Of a stretch of 64,000 nt of DNA, positions 46,380-58,403 are shown in pieces (positions within the stretch are counted from its first letter, which is position 1; every line of letters begins with the position of its first letter). The translations under genes were made by a program, and so were the position numbers. Under the pieces are notes generated by a model. The model had not been told where the DNA came from, did no database searches, and saw nothing but the letters and a program-made list of their open reading frames with translations. Source of the DNA: Sodiomyces alkalinus F11 (lineage: Eukaryota; Ascomycota; Sordariomycetes; Glomerellales; Plectosphaerellaceae). The stretch lies in NCBI RefSeq assembly GCF_003711515.1, contig NW_021167079.1, positions 299,471-363,470 on the forward strand. The letters run 5' to 3'.

Positions 46380-46489
46380 TGTCGAACAGACGACAGTCTT
46401 TTCGGTTACGTAATGGGCCGGATTACCAAGAGTACAATCCGGGTGGACGCTTATAGAATCTGCACTATATAAAATACGGTGGCAGCGTT
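46380..46489 (+). repeat. copia family G LTR 1, left part (split by copy E)
   Basis: Starts TGTCGAACAG and includes the TATA-like CACTATATAAAATACGG at 46463-46479. It is cut by copy E after GCGTT (46485-46489). The rest follows at 52880 to about 52973, giving an LTR of about 204 bp, the same as LTR 2 at 58162-58365. This part shows almost no RIP, whereas LTR 2 and LTR 3 do. Confidence 0.8.
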
Positions 46490-46752
46490 TATCGCACGTC
46501 AAATAGGCACTTGAATGATCAACTTAGTAGAGCAGAAATCTCGTGTGTGTGTATTATGTTAAGTTATATCTAGGAGAGTCTCTTATACCCTTAATTTAGG
46601 TGGTAAAGACTCTGTTATAGGTACTAAGTCATTTAGATCCTATCCGGTCTTTTCCGGTATCCGCCCCTGTTATATCCGAAGCCCTTAGTTATAGCGTGGA
46701 TCCCCCCTAGATCTCTTATAGACCACGTCGTAGTCCGTGTGCCTATACGACA
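46490..46752 (-). repeat. family-1 LTR, copy E 3' LTR
   Basis: 263 bp, bounded by TATCGCACG and ATACGACA. It is shorter than other copies because a segment around CCTAATACCCGAGG is missing, a loss shared with its partner LTR. Confidence 0.92.
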
Positions 46753-46829
46753 CACCCCCTTAGTTAAGGTGGGTCTTCTCAGGTTAACTAACTAATTAGA
46801 GGCTTCGGTTTAAACTGAATACTCTTAAC

Positions 46830-49800
46830 TTTTCCATCGTAAAATCAACAGTTAAGGGAAAACGGCCTCGTAAAAGGGATCTAAATCCGCCCTATTTAAC
46901 CGTTTAATTTAATTCTATCTTAATTAGTTCCTCGATCCTAATTAGCCGGATCTACTTAATCGGATCTATATCTATCGGATCTGCTACGCCCTTAGGGGCC
47001 TTCGTAGTGGCTACGGCTTTAGCGCGTTCGATCTCTTCGTGTAGCCGTTTAAACTACTCGATACGGTCCTTTTAATCCGTTAAATTAAGCTATTACTATA
47101 GTCTTTTAATCCCTACCTCCGGTAATACCTTCGTTAAACCGTCCGCGATTATCTCCTTCGTGTTAATATACGTGACCTTAAAGAGGCCCTGCTATACTAA
47201 CTAATATACCTACTAGTTATAAATATCGATATACTGTAGCCTTATTCGTAGGCGTTATACCTTTTTATTAATAAGGTTAATAGTCTACTAATTCTCGTAG
47301 TATAGCTATAGTTACTATTAATCTAACTAAAGCTTTAGATCCCTTAATATCCGACTAACGAATAACGTCTTCTTAGCGGCCTCTATAAACGCGAGTAGTT
47401 CTAACTCTATTAACGATATCGTAACCGTCGGTTACTTACCCGCCTTCTAGTTAATAGTGCCGCCGAGGAGCTTTATCGTATATTCTTATAAGCTCTTACG
47501 GTCTAGATTATCCCCGAAGAACGCGTCGTTTACGGTTAGGAAGAGTCTATCCCCACCGAATTCTAGGCAGTAATACCTTATATAGTATAAGAATAGCAGC
47601 ACTTGTTAAGTCCTTTTAAGGTAGTTAGAGGAGGGGTTAACGTTATATTAGGAAAGCTTCGAATAGGCGAACACGATATCGGGTCTTATCACGATAGCGG
47701 TATATAGGATAGAACCGATTATACCCTAATATAGGCGGACCTCGGGAATTAACGCGCGTATACCGTCGCGTGGTATTAACGGCTCTATAGTCGATAATAG
47801 GACTTTTAGTGGTTTTCGGTAGAGGATATCTACGTAGTATTTAACCGCGATCTTCTCCACGTAGGAGGATTATAATAGCTATAACCTACGTATAGCTCTA
47901 TCCCTTAGAACCTTAATTCCTAGGAACTAACGGATTTTATCGCCTCCTGATAACCTATAGCTTCATTTAAAGGCAGCCTTAAGGTTATCGGCGTTAGTCT
48001 TATAATCTCTATAGTAGATAAGTCCGATATCGTTAACGTAAAAGAATAGGATTACACTATCGCGGATTATAATATAGAGGTTGTTAGGCAGGGCCGTGAA
48101 TCCTATCTTCTATAACGCGCCGCTAAATTCCTTTTACTATAGTAGTAGCGATACCCTTAAACCGAAGAGGGCTTTTCGTAGTAGTAGTACCTTACCTAGC
48201 ACTTCGTAGCCTTACGGTATCTTTATAAATACTTCCTCTTTAAGGCTAGTGTTAACGAACGCGTTAATAGCGGCGAACTGCCTTATTTCTAGGTTAAATC
48301 GTATAGCGATCGCTATTAGTATACGGAAGGACCGCGAGGCTAGCGTTACGGCGTAGTTATCTTTAGTCTCTAACCGTTTTTATTAATCCCCTCGCACTAT
48401 AAGGTATACCTTATACTTAAGGAGGGTGCCCTTTTTATTACATTTATAGATATATACCTATTTACAGGCGAGGACTTATTACTTATTAGCCTAATTACTA
48501 CTTACCTCCTATTAGTATCCTATTTATCGGTACCCTTTAAGGTATTCCCCCTTAGCCTATAACTACCGCTCCCGTAATAGGTAAAGGCGTATATCACGGT
48601 AGTGCTTTAGTGGAGGCGGGAGATCCTCGCGGGTTACGTGCGATAGCGGCTAGGAAGTGTTAAAGGGAGTGCAATTTATAGCACCGATATCGCCGTTATT
48701 AATAGCTTACTTCCTTACGCGTATAGGGTTATAAGTCCTTCTAGCGTTAAAGAACGCCTTCTAGGCGTTATCGTTCTAGACCTTCTCCGCCGTGTATAAA
48801 CTTATAATAGTTCTCGTGATAGATAGCCGCGCGGCCAATAGGCGTATAGCCGATAGGCACCCCCTAAGGGTATTTATAGCTACCCGTTTATAGTTATCGT
48901 CTCCTTCCACCTTAACGCCCCTGACTACCGCTAACGCTATAAGGAACGCGCGCGCAGGGTCTTCCGGGGATATTAGGGGCGTAGGAAAGGATTTAAACCT
49001 CGTAGCGGTAAACCGCGAAGTGTCTATAGTAATAGCGGTAGCCTTTCCCGTAGTAATAGCGGTAGTATAGTCTTCTCCTATATTAATAGTAGTATCTATA
49101 ATAATAGCGGTGCCTATAGTAATAGCGGTATAGTCTATAATAATAGTAATAGCCTCTCTTATGGTAATAATAACGGCCTCGCCTTTACCCGTAGTAATAG
49201 TAGTGGCTTTAGAGTTATAAGGTTCTAAATTTATAGCCTAGGTATTAGGCTATAGATTTAGAACCTCGTCTATAATAATAGTAGTGGCCTCTCTCGTAGT
49301 AATAGCGACGGTCTTGCCTTTGTCCGTAATAATAGCGGTAGCGTCGTTTTGACCTGTAATAATAGCGGTGGCGTTAGAGTCTTCCGACTTAAGATCTAAT
49401 ACGTTTACGGCTATACCCCTTAATAATAGCCTATTCGCGGTCTTATTAGATTAGGTAATACGGATAGATTATAGGCGCTCCCCGATTTCCTGAGCGGAAG
49501 CTATAGGTTAAAGCGTTTTAATCCTGCTATTAAATATCTCGTCTTCGTTAAAGACTATATCTCTTATAGTGATAATATCCGTTAGGTATAGTAGCTAAAT
49601 TCAGAAGCTATTCGAGGATTAGTATCCGATATAATAACTAATCTATACCTTCGGTTCTAGCCTTTATAGGCGGTTTCTTTTAGCTTAGGTATTACGCATT
49701 TTTATAAAGGTTTTATAGCCGTAAGCTTATACGTATATAAGGTTAGGTTACCAGCCACGCAGGCCTTTATATAGCGTTCGCTAGTCGTTAATATATCGTG

Positions 49801-52460
49801 GCGTCATATTATATAGATATATAGTAGTCTTAAAGATCTTAGGCTAGATAGATATAGGCAGATTAGCCCTAATCCTTATAGCCCTCGCCCTCCTTTTAAC
49901 AATACCTTTAATCCGTTCTATAACGCTATTCTAATCCTATAAATATAGTGCTGACGGCTAACCTTCCACCCTCTTAGTAGCGAGGAAAGCAACGATTTCT
50001 AGGTGCTAAAATATCTTAGAATCGGCCTATAGGACGCGTGGCTTAGCGTCGAATTAGGTCTTAAGTAGGGTAAAGACGTCTTTTAACGCGTGCAGGATAA
50101 AGCCTTAGTCTCTTTTCTATAGGTAGTAATCCTACATAGAACCTATATACACGTCTATAACGAATATAATAGACTTATATAGGCCGCCCGTTAATAACTC
50201 CGCCTTTTCTAGATCGTGAAAATTAATAGCTAAGGCCTCTCCGGGCTTTAACGGGCAAAGGGATAGTATCCGCTGGATCTATATAGGCATTTACGATTAC
50301 CTTTACGCGTTATAATCGGCGGTACACGGTCCTTTTCTTCTTCCCCCCTAAGTAGCGTTAATAATCCTTATAAGGGTATCGGTGCCGTAGTGGCTAAGGC
50401 ATTCGTGCCACCGCTACGCTATAGTCTTCTACGGTTACCGCGGTTATCGTGATCTTCTATACGGGTTATCGCGGGGGTGCCTTACCGAGACCGCGAACGC
50501 GGTAGCGGCCATAGCTTCCGCGCGCTCAATTATATACTAGCCGTGGATATCTAATAACTTATAGATAGGCCGGTTATCGGCGGAGCTAATAATAGTATCG
50601 TTTACGGTATCCTAGCGGTAACCTTATAGGCGTAGCTAGCGTTCTAAGACGGTATTAGTAACGAATTCCTTATAGTATACGGCGTTACTGAGGCGTAATA
50701 GCCTCTTTATACCCGATAAGAATTATACACGTAGCTTAATATCTCCATATCCGAGGATAGAAGCCTTATAAGTCCCTACCTAAAGGGATAAAGATAAAGT
50801 ATCCGTGGGTAGTCTCATAACCGTAAAACGGCCTTAATTATTAAAGATATAGATTAACGATCCTAAGTCTAGGATCGCGTAGTGTAATAGCGCTTTAGCT
50901 TAGTTAATAAAGAGGGATACCCCTTATTCTTATCATAATCTTAATAGTGTCGTCGTATAACGATAGCGCGCTACCCCCTAGGTTAAGTAAGCGCCTAGTC
51001 TCCCCGTCGTAGTAACGGACAGGTCTTTTAAAGCTATACTTACGGGCGGTCTAGTAACCCCCTGATTTTATTATATAGTAGTTATACTAAGCGTAGTATT
51101 CTAGATTTAATCTTCCTAGACTTCCTCTATCTTATTAGCGGTGATAGCCCCTAAGGCTTCCCGCCTCTTCTATATCGCGGTATCTACGCGGCTTTTAAAA
51201 CTATAATTACGTATCTTCTTTTCCATAACCTTTATAATATCTTCACGGCCACGCTAGGTATAAGGGCGTACGTATATCCGGCCTTACGTACTAATAGACG
51301 GCGGTAGTATAGGGGTTCTTATATATCTTATAAGGCCTCCTCGTTACGGGAGGGATAGCCTTTATAGATATATTATTATAAGGACGCTTCTTATTATTAT
51401 CGTCATTAGCAGTATCCTTAGTATTAAGGAGGTTCCTAAGGGTATTAAAGGTGCCTCTCCTAACTCTAGGCTTTATAGCGGTAGATTATAGACCCTTTAT
51501 ATTACTAAGAACCGCCCGTAAAGCCTTTACGAAGTCGTTAATCGTTAGCTTATTTTCCGTAATCTTATCGTAGTTATTTACTAGGTAGTTATTACTCTAT
51601 TCCTAGTCGATAAGTCTAATAGCTTTTACCGCGTCCTCTGCTTAATAGTCCGCGCTTAATAGCTCTAAAACGCCTATATATTTATAGTGTATTATCGCTA
51701 TTTTCCAGCTTATAACCTAGCCGTTTATATCCTTAGGTATAGCCTTTATAGGCGTAGTATATCGTCGATACAGGACTAAGGCTTCCTTATAGAGGTCTAT
51801 AGGGGTTAGTTCTGCGTACGCGTGTAAACAAGTAGTCTAAGCCCGTGGGTTATGTATAGTATTATCTTATAGCTAGGGGAGGAGGCTATATAACGTGGTA
51901 TAGATAGTCCCTTTAATATAGGAGTATACCTTATTAAATTCCTTCTATTATACGTTATAGTCTACCTTTTCCTTATAGTATACACGGCGATCTTATAGGT
52001 ATTACGTATACCCCTTTTTAAAGAGGTTATCGATAGATATAAGCGTCCAGGTTAGTAGTTCTTTCGTTACGGCCGTAGCCTTCCGGCGGGTGGCCGTCTT
52101 CTTTTTACCGGCGGCCGTGGCCGTTATAGTAGCCGCTATAGTAGTGGCGGTGTTTATAGCGTCCGTGGCCTTATCGCCCTTTAGCGTGATAGTGGAGGAC
52201 GGAATAGCCATGGCCTCCTCCGCCACGTTAGGGTCTATAGCGAGGGCCTTATATCTACGAATATTAGGCGGTGTAGGTATAAGGAGGAGGTAAGCGTTAG
52301 CCTCCTTATCGCTTAGCTTTAGATTAAGGTAGTTATCCTAGTAGGAGGCCGATTTACCGCATATAGCGTGCTCCTAAACTGCCTAATCCCTTTAGTTAAT
52401 AAGGATAGTAGCGGCGGCCTTTTATTCGGTATTAGAAGATATCTTTACTAGTTTTTCGTT
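46830..52460 (-). pseudogene. copia gag-pol polyprotein, copy E
   Basis: Minus strand: gag about 52460-51100, protease near 50870, integrase about 50580-49600, linker about 49390-48990 with palindrome, RT about 48470-47520, RNase H to about 46870. The Ala/Thr-rich basic gag segment is at 52050-52240. The RT catalytic pair reads N-D instead of D-D. The plus-strand open frame at 52090-52293 is antisense to gag. Confidence 0.85.
49217..49269. repeat. 53 bp palindrome in the pol linker, copy E
   Basis: Counterpart of 25098-25150: central CCTAGGTATTAGG and arms ending GATTTAGAACCTCGT. Three bases in the outer left arm have mutated (ATAAGG for ACGAGG; TTTATAG for TCTATAG), all transitions. Confidence 0.88.
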
Positions 52461-52597
52461 TATCAGTTAGTTAATTAATCTCTTAATTACTCTAATTAAA
52501 TCGATAGTAGTTATTTAAGAGTGCTTATATAGACGTGATTGCTTTGTGTAGTACAATAGGGGTAGCCTTATTAATATTTATTATTTAGGCGTTATAA

Positions 52598-52611
52598 ACC
52601 GGGCTCATAAC
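52598..52611 (-). other. primer binding site, copy E (unmutated)
   Basis: The plus strand reads ACCGGGCTCATAAC directly inside the 5' LTR. GGGCTCATAAC is identical to the anticodon stem-loop of eukaryotic initiator tRNA-Met (CAU anticodon). The other copies show the same site with CAT mutated to TAT, so E preserves the original. Confidence 0.75.
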
Positions 52612-52874
52612 TATCGTATATTAAATAGGCACTTAAATAATTAACTTAGTAGAGCAGAAATCTCGTGTGTGTGTATTATATTAAGTTATATCTAGGAGAG
52701 TCTCTTATACCCTTAATTTAGATGGTAAAGACTCTATTATAGGTACTAAGTTATTTAGATCCTATGCGGTCTTTTCCGGTATCCGCCCCTATTATATCCG
52801 AAGCCCTTAGTTATAGCGTGGATCCCCCCTAGATCCCCTATAGACCACGTCGTGGTCCGTGTGCCCATACGACA
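52612..52874 (-). repeat. family-1 LTR, copy E 5' LTR
   Basis: 263 bp, ending CATACGACA with its terminal CA preserved, followed by the GCGTT duplication. Confidence 0.92.
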
Positions 52875-53079
52875 GCGTTTCCCTGACGGTCTGAGATAGT
52901 TATAATAGTAGATAATTACCTTAATAACATTTGACGTATTTTATAAGGATTTTGACTACACTTTATCTGATCATTAAGAGTCTGACTAAGTAAAGATATA
53001 CCTATTTTACCTATCCTTATTACTACCGATTAAAAAGCCACCTAGCCACGCTAATATAGCGTATTAATCTATAAATAAC

Positions 53080-54240
53080 TATTAAGATATCGTATCTTAG
53101 CCCTATTACGTATAAAACATATAAGGATTAGAAGCTCTAGCAATGTCTATACGAATCGGTTACTACGTATAATAACGTGTAGAGGTTTCTCCGCCTAGTC
53201 GATCCGACTTAAACCCCCGAGGAGCCTATAATACCGAATTACGACTCTTTCCCTTCTATAACGTCTAGGCGTACCCCTATATAATATCTTAACCTTATGG
53301 ATACCGGCTAAAAGGCGTACGATATCGAAATCGCGCGCTAGAAGATCCTATAAACGTACTATAATAGCTACCTAAAGGGGATTAACGCTATACTAACCTA
53401 GTAGGTTAATACTATTAACTAAAGCCGTAGATAACTACTACGAGGAGGTATACCCCGCGAGGTATATAAAGCCGTTAAACACAATATGGATCAATACCTA
53501 GCTACCCGCTAAACCGATACCCACGAAGAGTATATTAAGTATACTTATTACCCTGCGAATAGCCTTAAGAAGCTCGGGGAGTAGTTAGATAAGTGGTAGA
53601 TACTACTATAAAGCTATAAAGATACTGGTTCGAAGTCCTCTACGTATATATAGGTTATAGATTTCTTTAGAGGGATACGCCCTTATATCGGCCGCGATTA
53701 GACTAAGGCTAAGGGACGCCTTATAAATAACCAGGTAATTATACCCGAAGACCTTTATACCCTCGGTTAGAAGTATATTAATACTAGACTTAAAGACTAA
53801 GGAAAACGCGGTAGCCACTGCGCTGTAGTATTCCCTATACTATATACCGGAAGCGAGAAGGGTTATAATAATCTAGGCGCCACGGCTAAGCCTAAAAGGG
53901 GTGGCCGTGGGAAGAATAAAGCTAAGAATCCCGCTATATTTATAGCTATACCTTCTATTATTTTAACTAACTATTCCTCTTCCAAAAAACGCTAATCCGC
54001 CTTTAAATAAGGGGTATACTGCCGCGTGTATACGACGCTAGGTCATAATATTAACGGCTACTTATATCTATTCCTAGATACAGTATATAACGATTAAGCA
54101 CCTTTTAAGAGCACTGAAGTAACCGTCTAACGGATTCTTAAATATAACCCCTTAATACGTGCAGAAGTAGAAGAATTACGCGCCGTAAAGAAAGTAAACA
54201 AGGATACTAGCCGGGACTATATATAGCTTAAAGAGGCGTG
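53080..54240 (+). pseudogene. copia G gag with zinc knuckle
   Basis: The plus frame is hydrophilic with many aromatic residues. At 54020-54061 it gives a C-x2-C-x4-H-x4-C knuckle (C-R-V-C, T-T-L-G-H, N-I-N-G-C), in which the second and last Cys are mutated to Tyr codons. A basic, Gly-rich region (R-G-G-R-G-K-N-K) lies just upstream near 53900. Gag would package element RNA. It continues into protease without a visible gap. Confidence 0.75.
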
Positions 54241-54319
54241 ACTCGACTATAGTAGCGTTTATAGTGTCCGTAGCAGCGTCTCCCACGCCACTAGCTTTAT
54301 AGCAGGAACCGCTACTACT

Positions 54320-57300
54320 AGCTACTCTCTTCGGGTATCTGCTATTCTAGATTCCGGCGTTACTATTTATATATTTAACGATTTTCCCCGCTTTTCTGAT
54401 TTTATACCCGCTACGTGGGGAGACTACGTAGTCGCCGGCAGTTTATCCCTGCCTATTAAAGATTACGGTAACGTGACTATAAGATTAAACAGACTAATAG
54501 GAGGCCTCGATTTCAGGCTCTTAAATATTGTATACTATGTAGATTTTACTTATAATTTAATCTTAAACTAACAGTTACGACTACGAGAATACTAGTAAGA
54601 TTAGAAGCCACTAAAAAACTGCCTTTAATATACTAATAGATCTATACTGTACTAGCTAAGTCACCACTTCGATTAAACCATGGTTAAATACGTGCCCTCC
54701 TCTAACTAATCTACGGCTACTTTTCTAGGCTTTTCTTCGTCGTCTTCCACTCGAAAAGCCGTCTATAAATTAACGATACGTTATCTAAGCACTATGGAAG
54801 GCATCTTATAGTATCTATGGCTAGGGCACGCTAGCCCTAAGCCTCTTAGGCACCTAGAAGAGTAGACGTAGGGCTTAAAATAAAGGGACTAATAACTATC
54901 GACTACGAGGCCTACGAGCTTATAAAGATTAAACGGTATATTAGCAGGCACCCTTATACCGTACCTATTTTCGTAAGGGGGTAATAGACGATTAATTTCA
55001 CGGATTTTAACCGAATATCCGATAGGGACTCGCGGTTTATATTTTTCACAGACCGTTATAGTGGTTTTACGACCACCTATATTATAAAGAGTAAGCTGGT
55101 AGTGGATATCCTCGTAATAATTAAGGAATTCCTCGTCTAGGTGGACCACTAATTAGGCTATAAGGTACGCGTTTTCGAATCTGATAACGAGCTAACTTAA
55201 TCCCACGATATTATATAATTCCTGTATAAAGAGGGTATCCTTTTAGAGATATCTACTACCGATACTTAAGTGCAGAACGGGGGTGCCGAACGCGCTACTG
55301 CCGTGATTATCTTAAAGGGTCGTGCGATAAATATCCACGTAAAACTACCGCTGTTTATATAGCCTAAAGCTATTCCCACGGCAGTATATATCTATAACCG
55401 GACGCTATAAAAGCAGTAAAAGGATTAGAAAACGCTATACGACGTCGTTTTTAAAAGGAAGCCGATTTTATTATATCTTTGAGTCTACGGCTATAAGGCG
55501 TACGCCATAATAAAGGACGTCTAAAAGGGCGCTAATAAGCTATTAAATCGTATCGCTCCTCGTGCCTATATTAGCTACCTCGTCGGCTATAATTCCACTA
55601 ATATCTTCCGTATCTAGATACTAGACCGCCGTAACTATAACCGCGTTATTTATATACGCGATATAGATTTTAACGAATATATCTTTTTTAATAGCGATAT
55701 TAATGCCTTTAAGGACGACCTCCGTTAATTAACCAAGGAGTAATTAAAAGACCTAATTAGTTAGATTAAATATATAAGGGATAGAGATTTATAGCCGTTT
55801 ATAAATATATCAGCTAAGGACCCCCCCTTTTATATAACTGCTTATTTTAAGCTTAATATACCCCTGCCCTTACTCTTACGGGGCCTAGTAACCCCCGGAT
55901 TCCCTTCCTTAACGGCGTTACTATTAAGGTTATAGTCTATAGCTCCCGTTCTTGAGGGGGAAGCGGAGGTTATCTTAAGTCTAAACGGATAAGATTTAGG
56001 TCACGAATAGTATAATTTAGCTAGTATAGCACCTAATCACCGTCTATATCCACCCGATCTATTACTTTCTAGTCTACTAATAACCCTGCTATCGGTTATA
56101 GCGCTTATAGTAGCTATAATATTAGGCAATCGTGATTTCCTTACGCTAGCGGGGCTCCTCGTGGAAAGAGGAATACGATATAGCGATTCCTATATAGCTC
56201 TACCTATAAGACTCCTTATAGAAAGAGGAGCGCGCCTATATCGATAAGGAGATAGCCGGTAAAAAGAAGATTAGGTTATTACGTCTAACGCTAGCCGCTA
56301 CGCCCCTAATATACGTACTATAGATAGGACTCCGCTAACTAAATTACGGTTAAAAAGGACTACTTCTATAACGCTATAGCGGCGTTTATCGCTACTACTC
56401 GAACCCATAGCCCCGATAGCTATCTCGGAAAATATAACCCTAGCGGTAGCCTTAGCCGCGAAGATTTATCGTAAAGACCTCCCTCCTCCTCCGAAAGACC
56501 CTCGCGGTATACCCTTATACCCTTACGCCCACCTATTCCGATAGGTATAAGAAGACTACCTACAGAGCTATAAGGAGATAGGGTCATGGATACGGGTACC
56601 GGCGTCTATAGTAGATAGAAATCAGGTTCTAAACTTAATATAGGTAATAATATATAAATTCTATAAGTATAGATTTCTATATAAATATAAAGTAGGGCTA
56701 GTAATACGAGGAGATTAGTAATATTAATTCTCCCTTAAGGAGATATATATAGCTATATTAGCAGGATAATGATTCCGCGCGTTAATAGCTATCGTTACCT
56801 GTTTTAACCTTACGCTATTATAATTCGACGTTATAAACGCGTTTATACACGTGCCTCTCCCCTATAATATCTTTATATACCCGCCGGTACACTTTCTAGC
56901 CCCTAAGAGTCGTTTATACCTGAAAAAGGCGTTATATAGGCTTAAGAAGTCCCTATTACCATAGTAAAAGCGCTTTTCGGCTATCCTTTTAGCGGACGGT
57001 TTTTAGATAATACCGTAGGAACCGTGTTATTTTCTACGTCGTGGTCTAATCCTGTTTTTCTATATTAACAATATCGTTATTACTTATAAGAAATAAGATA
57101 AGACATATATAAAGCAGGCTATTAATAACCTATAACGCCACTATAACCTATAAGGTAGCGATCTCCTATAATAGTTCCTTAGTATTAAGGTTATTCGCGA
57201 CTATACCGCCTATAAAATCTGGCTATTATAACGCGACTATATCGCTAAATTAGAACGCCTATTAAAGCTAAATAGTAAGTATAGTAGTAACTATCGTCTA

Positions 57301-58150
57301 ACGAACCTAATTAAGGTTATAGAGCTATTACCCTATTTAGGGACCTCGATTAATATTAAAAGCTATTAATGGAAGATACCATCTATACTATATGTAGTAG
57401 TAATATTACGGCCTACTATCGCACTTATAGTATCTAGGCTATACCGGTTTAATATTAATCCAGGGCCTATATACTATAAGGCCGCCGACTATCTAATCCT
57501 TTACCTAAGTAATAGCTAATCGTTTATATTAGAACTAGGGAGTAGCGATACTATCAAAATCTACACTAACGTCTTATTTACCAATAATACCGTTAATCAA
57601 AAGAGTAGCTAAGCGTATATAACACGCTTATTTAGCGGTATAATAACGTGGCGCGCTAATAAGCAGGATATAGTTATAACGTTAATAACGGAAGTAAAGC
57701 TATTAGCGTTAGCGTAAGATATAAAAAAGGGTATCTTTATATAACGCCTATTACTTAGTATAGGAGTGGAACTTAACGATCCGGAATTAAGGATCCTATA
57801 TAATAATAACTAAACGATTCGATTAGTTAATTAAGAGATTAGTACGCTAATAACGCGCCTCTGCCACGTCGATATCCATAGCCACTAGTTACTTTAAGTA
57901 AAGGAATAAGGGTAGATACTCGTGATATATATTACGAGCGCGGAAATAATAGTAGACGGGCTAATAAAGGCGTTATACGGCGAGAAATTTAAGATATTTA
58001 GATCCTAGGTGGGCGTAATAGATATACGAGAACGGTTATAGCAGAAATAGCTAGAGGAAGTCCGGATAGAATATTTAGAGTACCTAAAGGATAACTTTAA
58101 GGGCGGCTATAACGAATAGATTATATAGCTAGATTATCTACTAATTACGA
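54320..58150 (+). pseudogene. copia G pol: protease, integrase, RT, RNase H
   Basis: Protease L-D-S-G-V-T-I-Y-I-F-N-D-F has Asp at 54350-54352. The pre-integrase block L-G-H-A-S-P-K-P-L near 54825 is followed by integrase, including (Q)-N-G-G-A-E-R near 55270 and Y-N-R-T near 55395. RT runs about 56630-57250, with F-N-L-T-L-L-(Q)-F-D-V-I-N-A-F near 56810, L-K-K-A-L-Y-R-L-K-K near 56930 and polymerase box Y-I-N-N near 57061-57072 (both Asp mutated). RNase H runs about 57500-57990, with K-I-Y-T-N near 57560 and I-T-S-A-E-I-I-V-D-G-L near 57935. Stops at Gln/Trp codons are throughout. Confidence 0.85.
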
Positions 58151-58161
58151 ATAGCTTTAAT

Positions 58162-58365
58162 TATCGAACAGACCACAGTCTTTTCGGTTACGTAATAGGC
58201 CGGATTGCCAAGAGTATAATCCGGGTGGACGTTTGCAGAATCTGCACTATATAAAATACGGTGGCAGCGTTTTCCTAACGGTCTAAGACAGTTATAAGAG
58301 GATATAATTGCCTTGATTAAATTTTGACCTATTTGATAACGATTTTGACTACGCTTTATCTGATA
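58162..58365 (+). repeat. copia G LTR 2
   Basis: Starts TATCGAACAG (TGTCGAACAG in LTR 1) and ends CTTTATCTGATA (CTGATCA in LTR 1). At about 204 bp it equals LTR 1 after removal of copy E. It contains CACTATATAAAATACGG at 58244-58260. Confidence 0.75.
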
Positions 58366-58403
58366 TTAATCGCCTAACTAATATTTAGGGCGATTAGGGG
58401 GTA
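58366..58403 (+). other. short spacer with polypurine tract between G LTRs
   Basis: 38 bp, starting with a stretch similar to the leader after LTR 1 (CTAACTAA against CTGACTAA) and ending AGGGCGATTAGGGGGTA, a polypurine tract directly before LTR 3. This looks like an element whose whole coding part has been deleted. Confidence 0.6.

Larger units (their letters stand above)
46490..52874 (-). mobile_element. copia family 1, copy E (complete, inserted in LTR 1 of G)
   Basis: 6385 bp minus-strand element with two 263 bp LTRs (46490-46752 and 52612-52874) and a perfect target duplication GCGTT (46485-46489 and 52875-52879). Gene order is as in copy A. The LTR next to the Mrp51 island and the primer site keep several CA/TG. 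The RT box is Y-V-N-D (48029-48040). Confidence 0.92.
52880..58161 (+). mobile_element. copia family G, main body
   Basis: Plus-strand Ty1/copia element whose LTR 1 starts at 46380 and is split by copy E. The LTR 1 remainder runs to about 52973, followed by gag, protease, integrase, RT and RNase H ending near 58150. It differs from family 1 in LTR sequence and protein. LTR 2 follows at 58162 without the polypurine tract expected there. Confidence 0.85.

Noticed and set aside
52598..52611. Possible tRNA-Met gene fragment
   Set aside because: Only the anticodon arm matches, and its fixed position next to the LTR in every copy identifies a primer binding site. No acceptor or T arm is present.
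54889..55149. Minus-strand open frame of 86 codons
   Set aside because: It is antisense to the integrase of copia G, where the plus strand carries recognisable motifs upstream and downstream.
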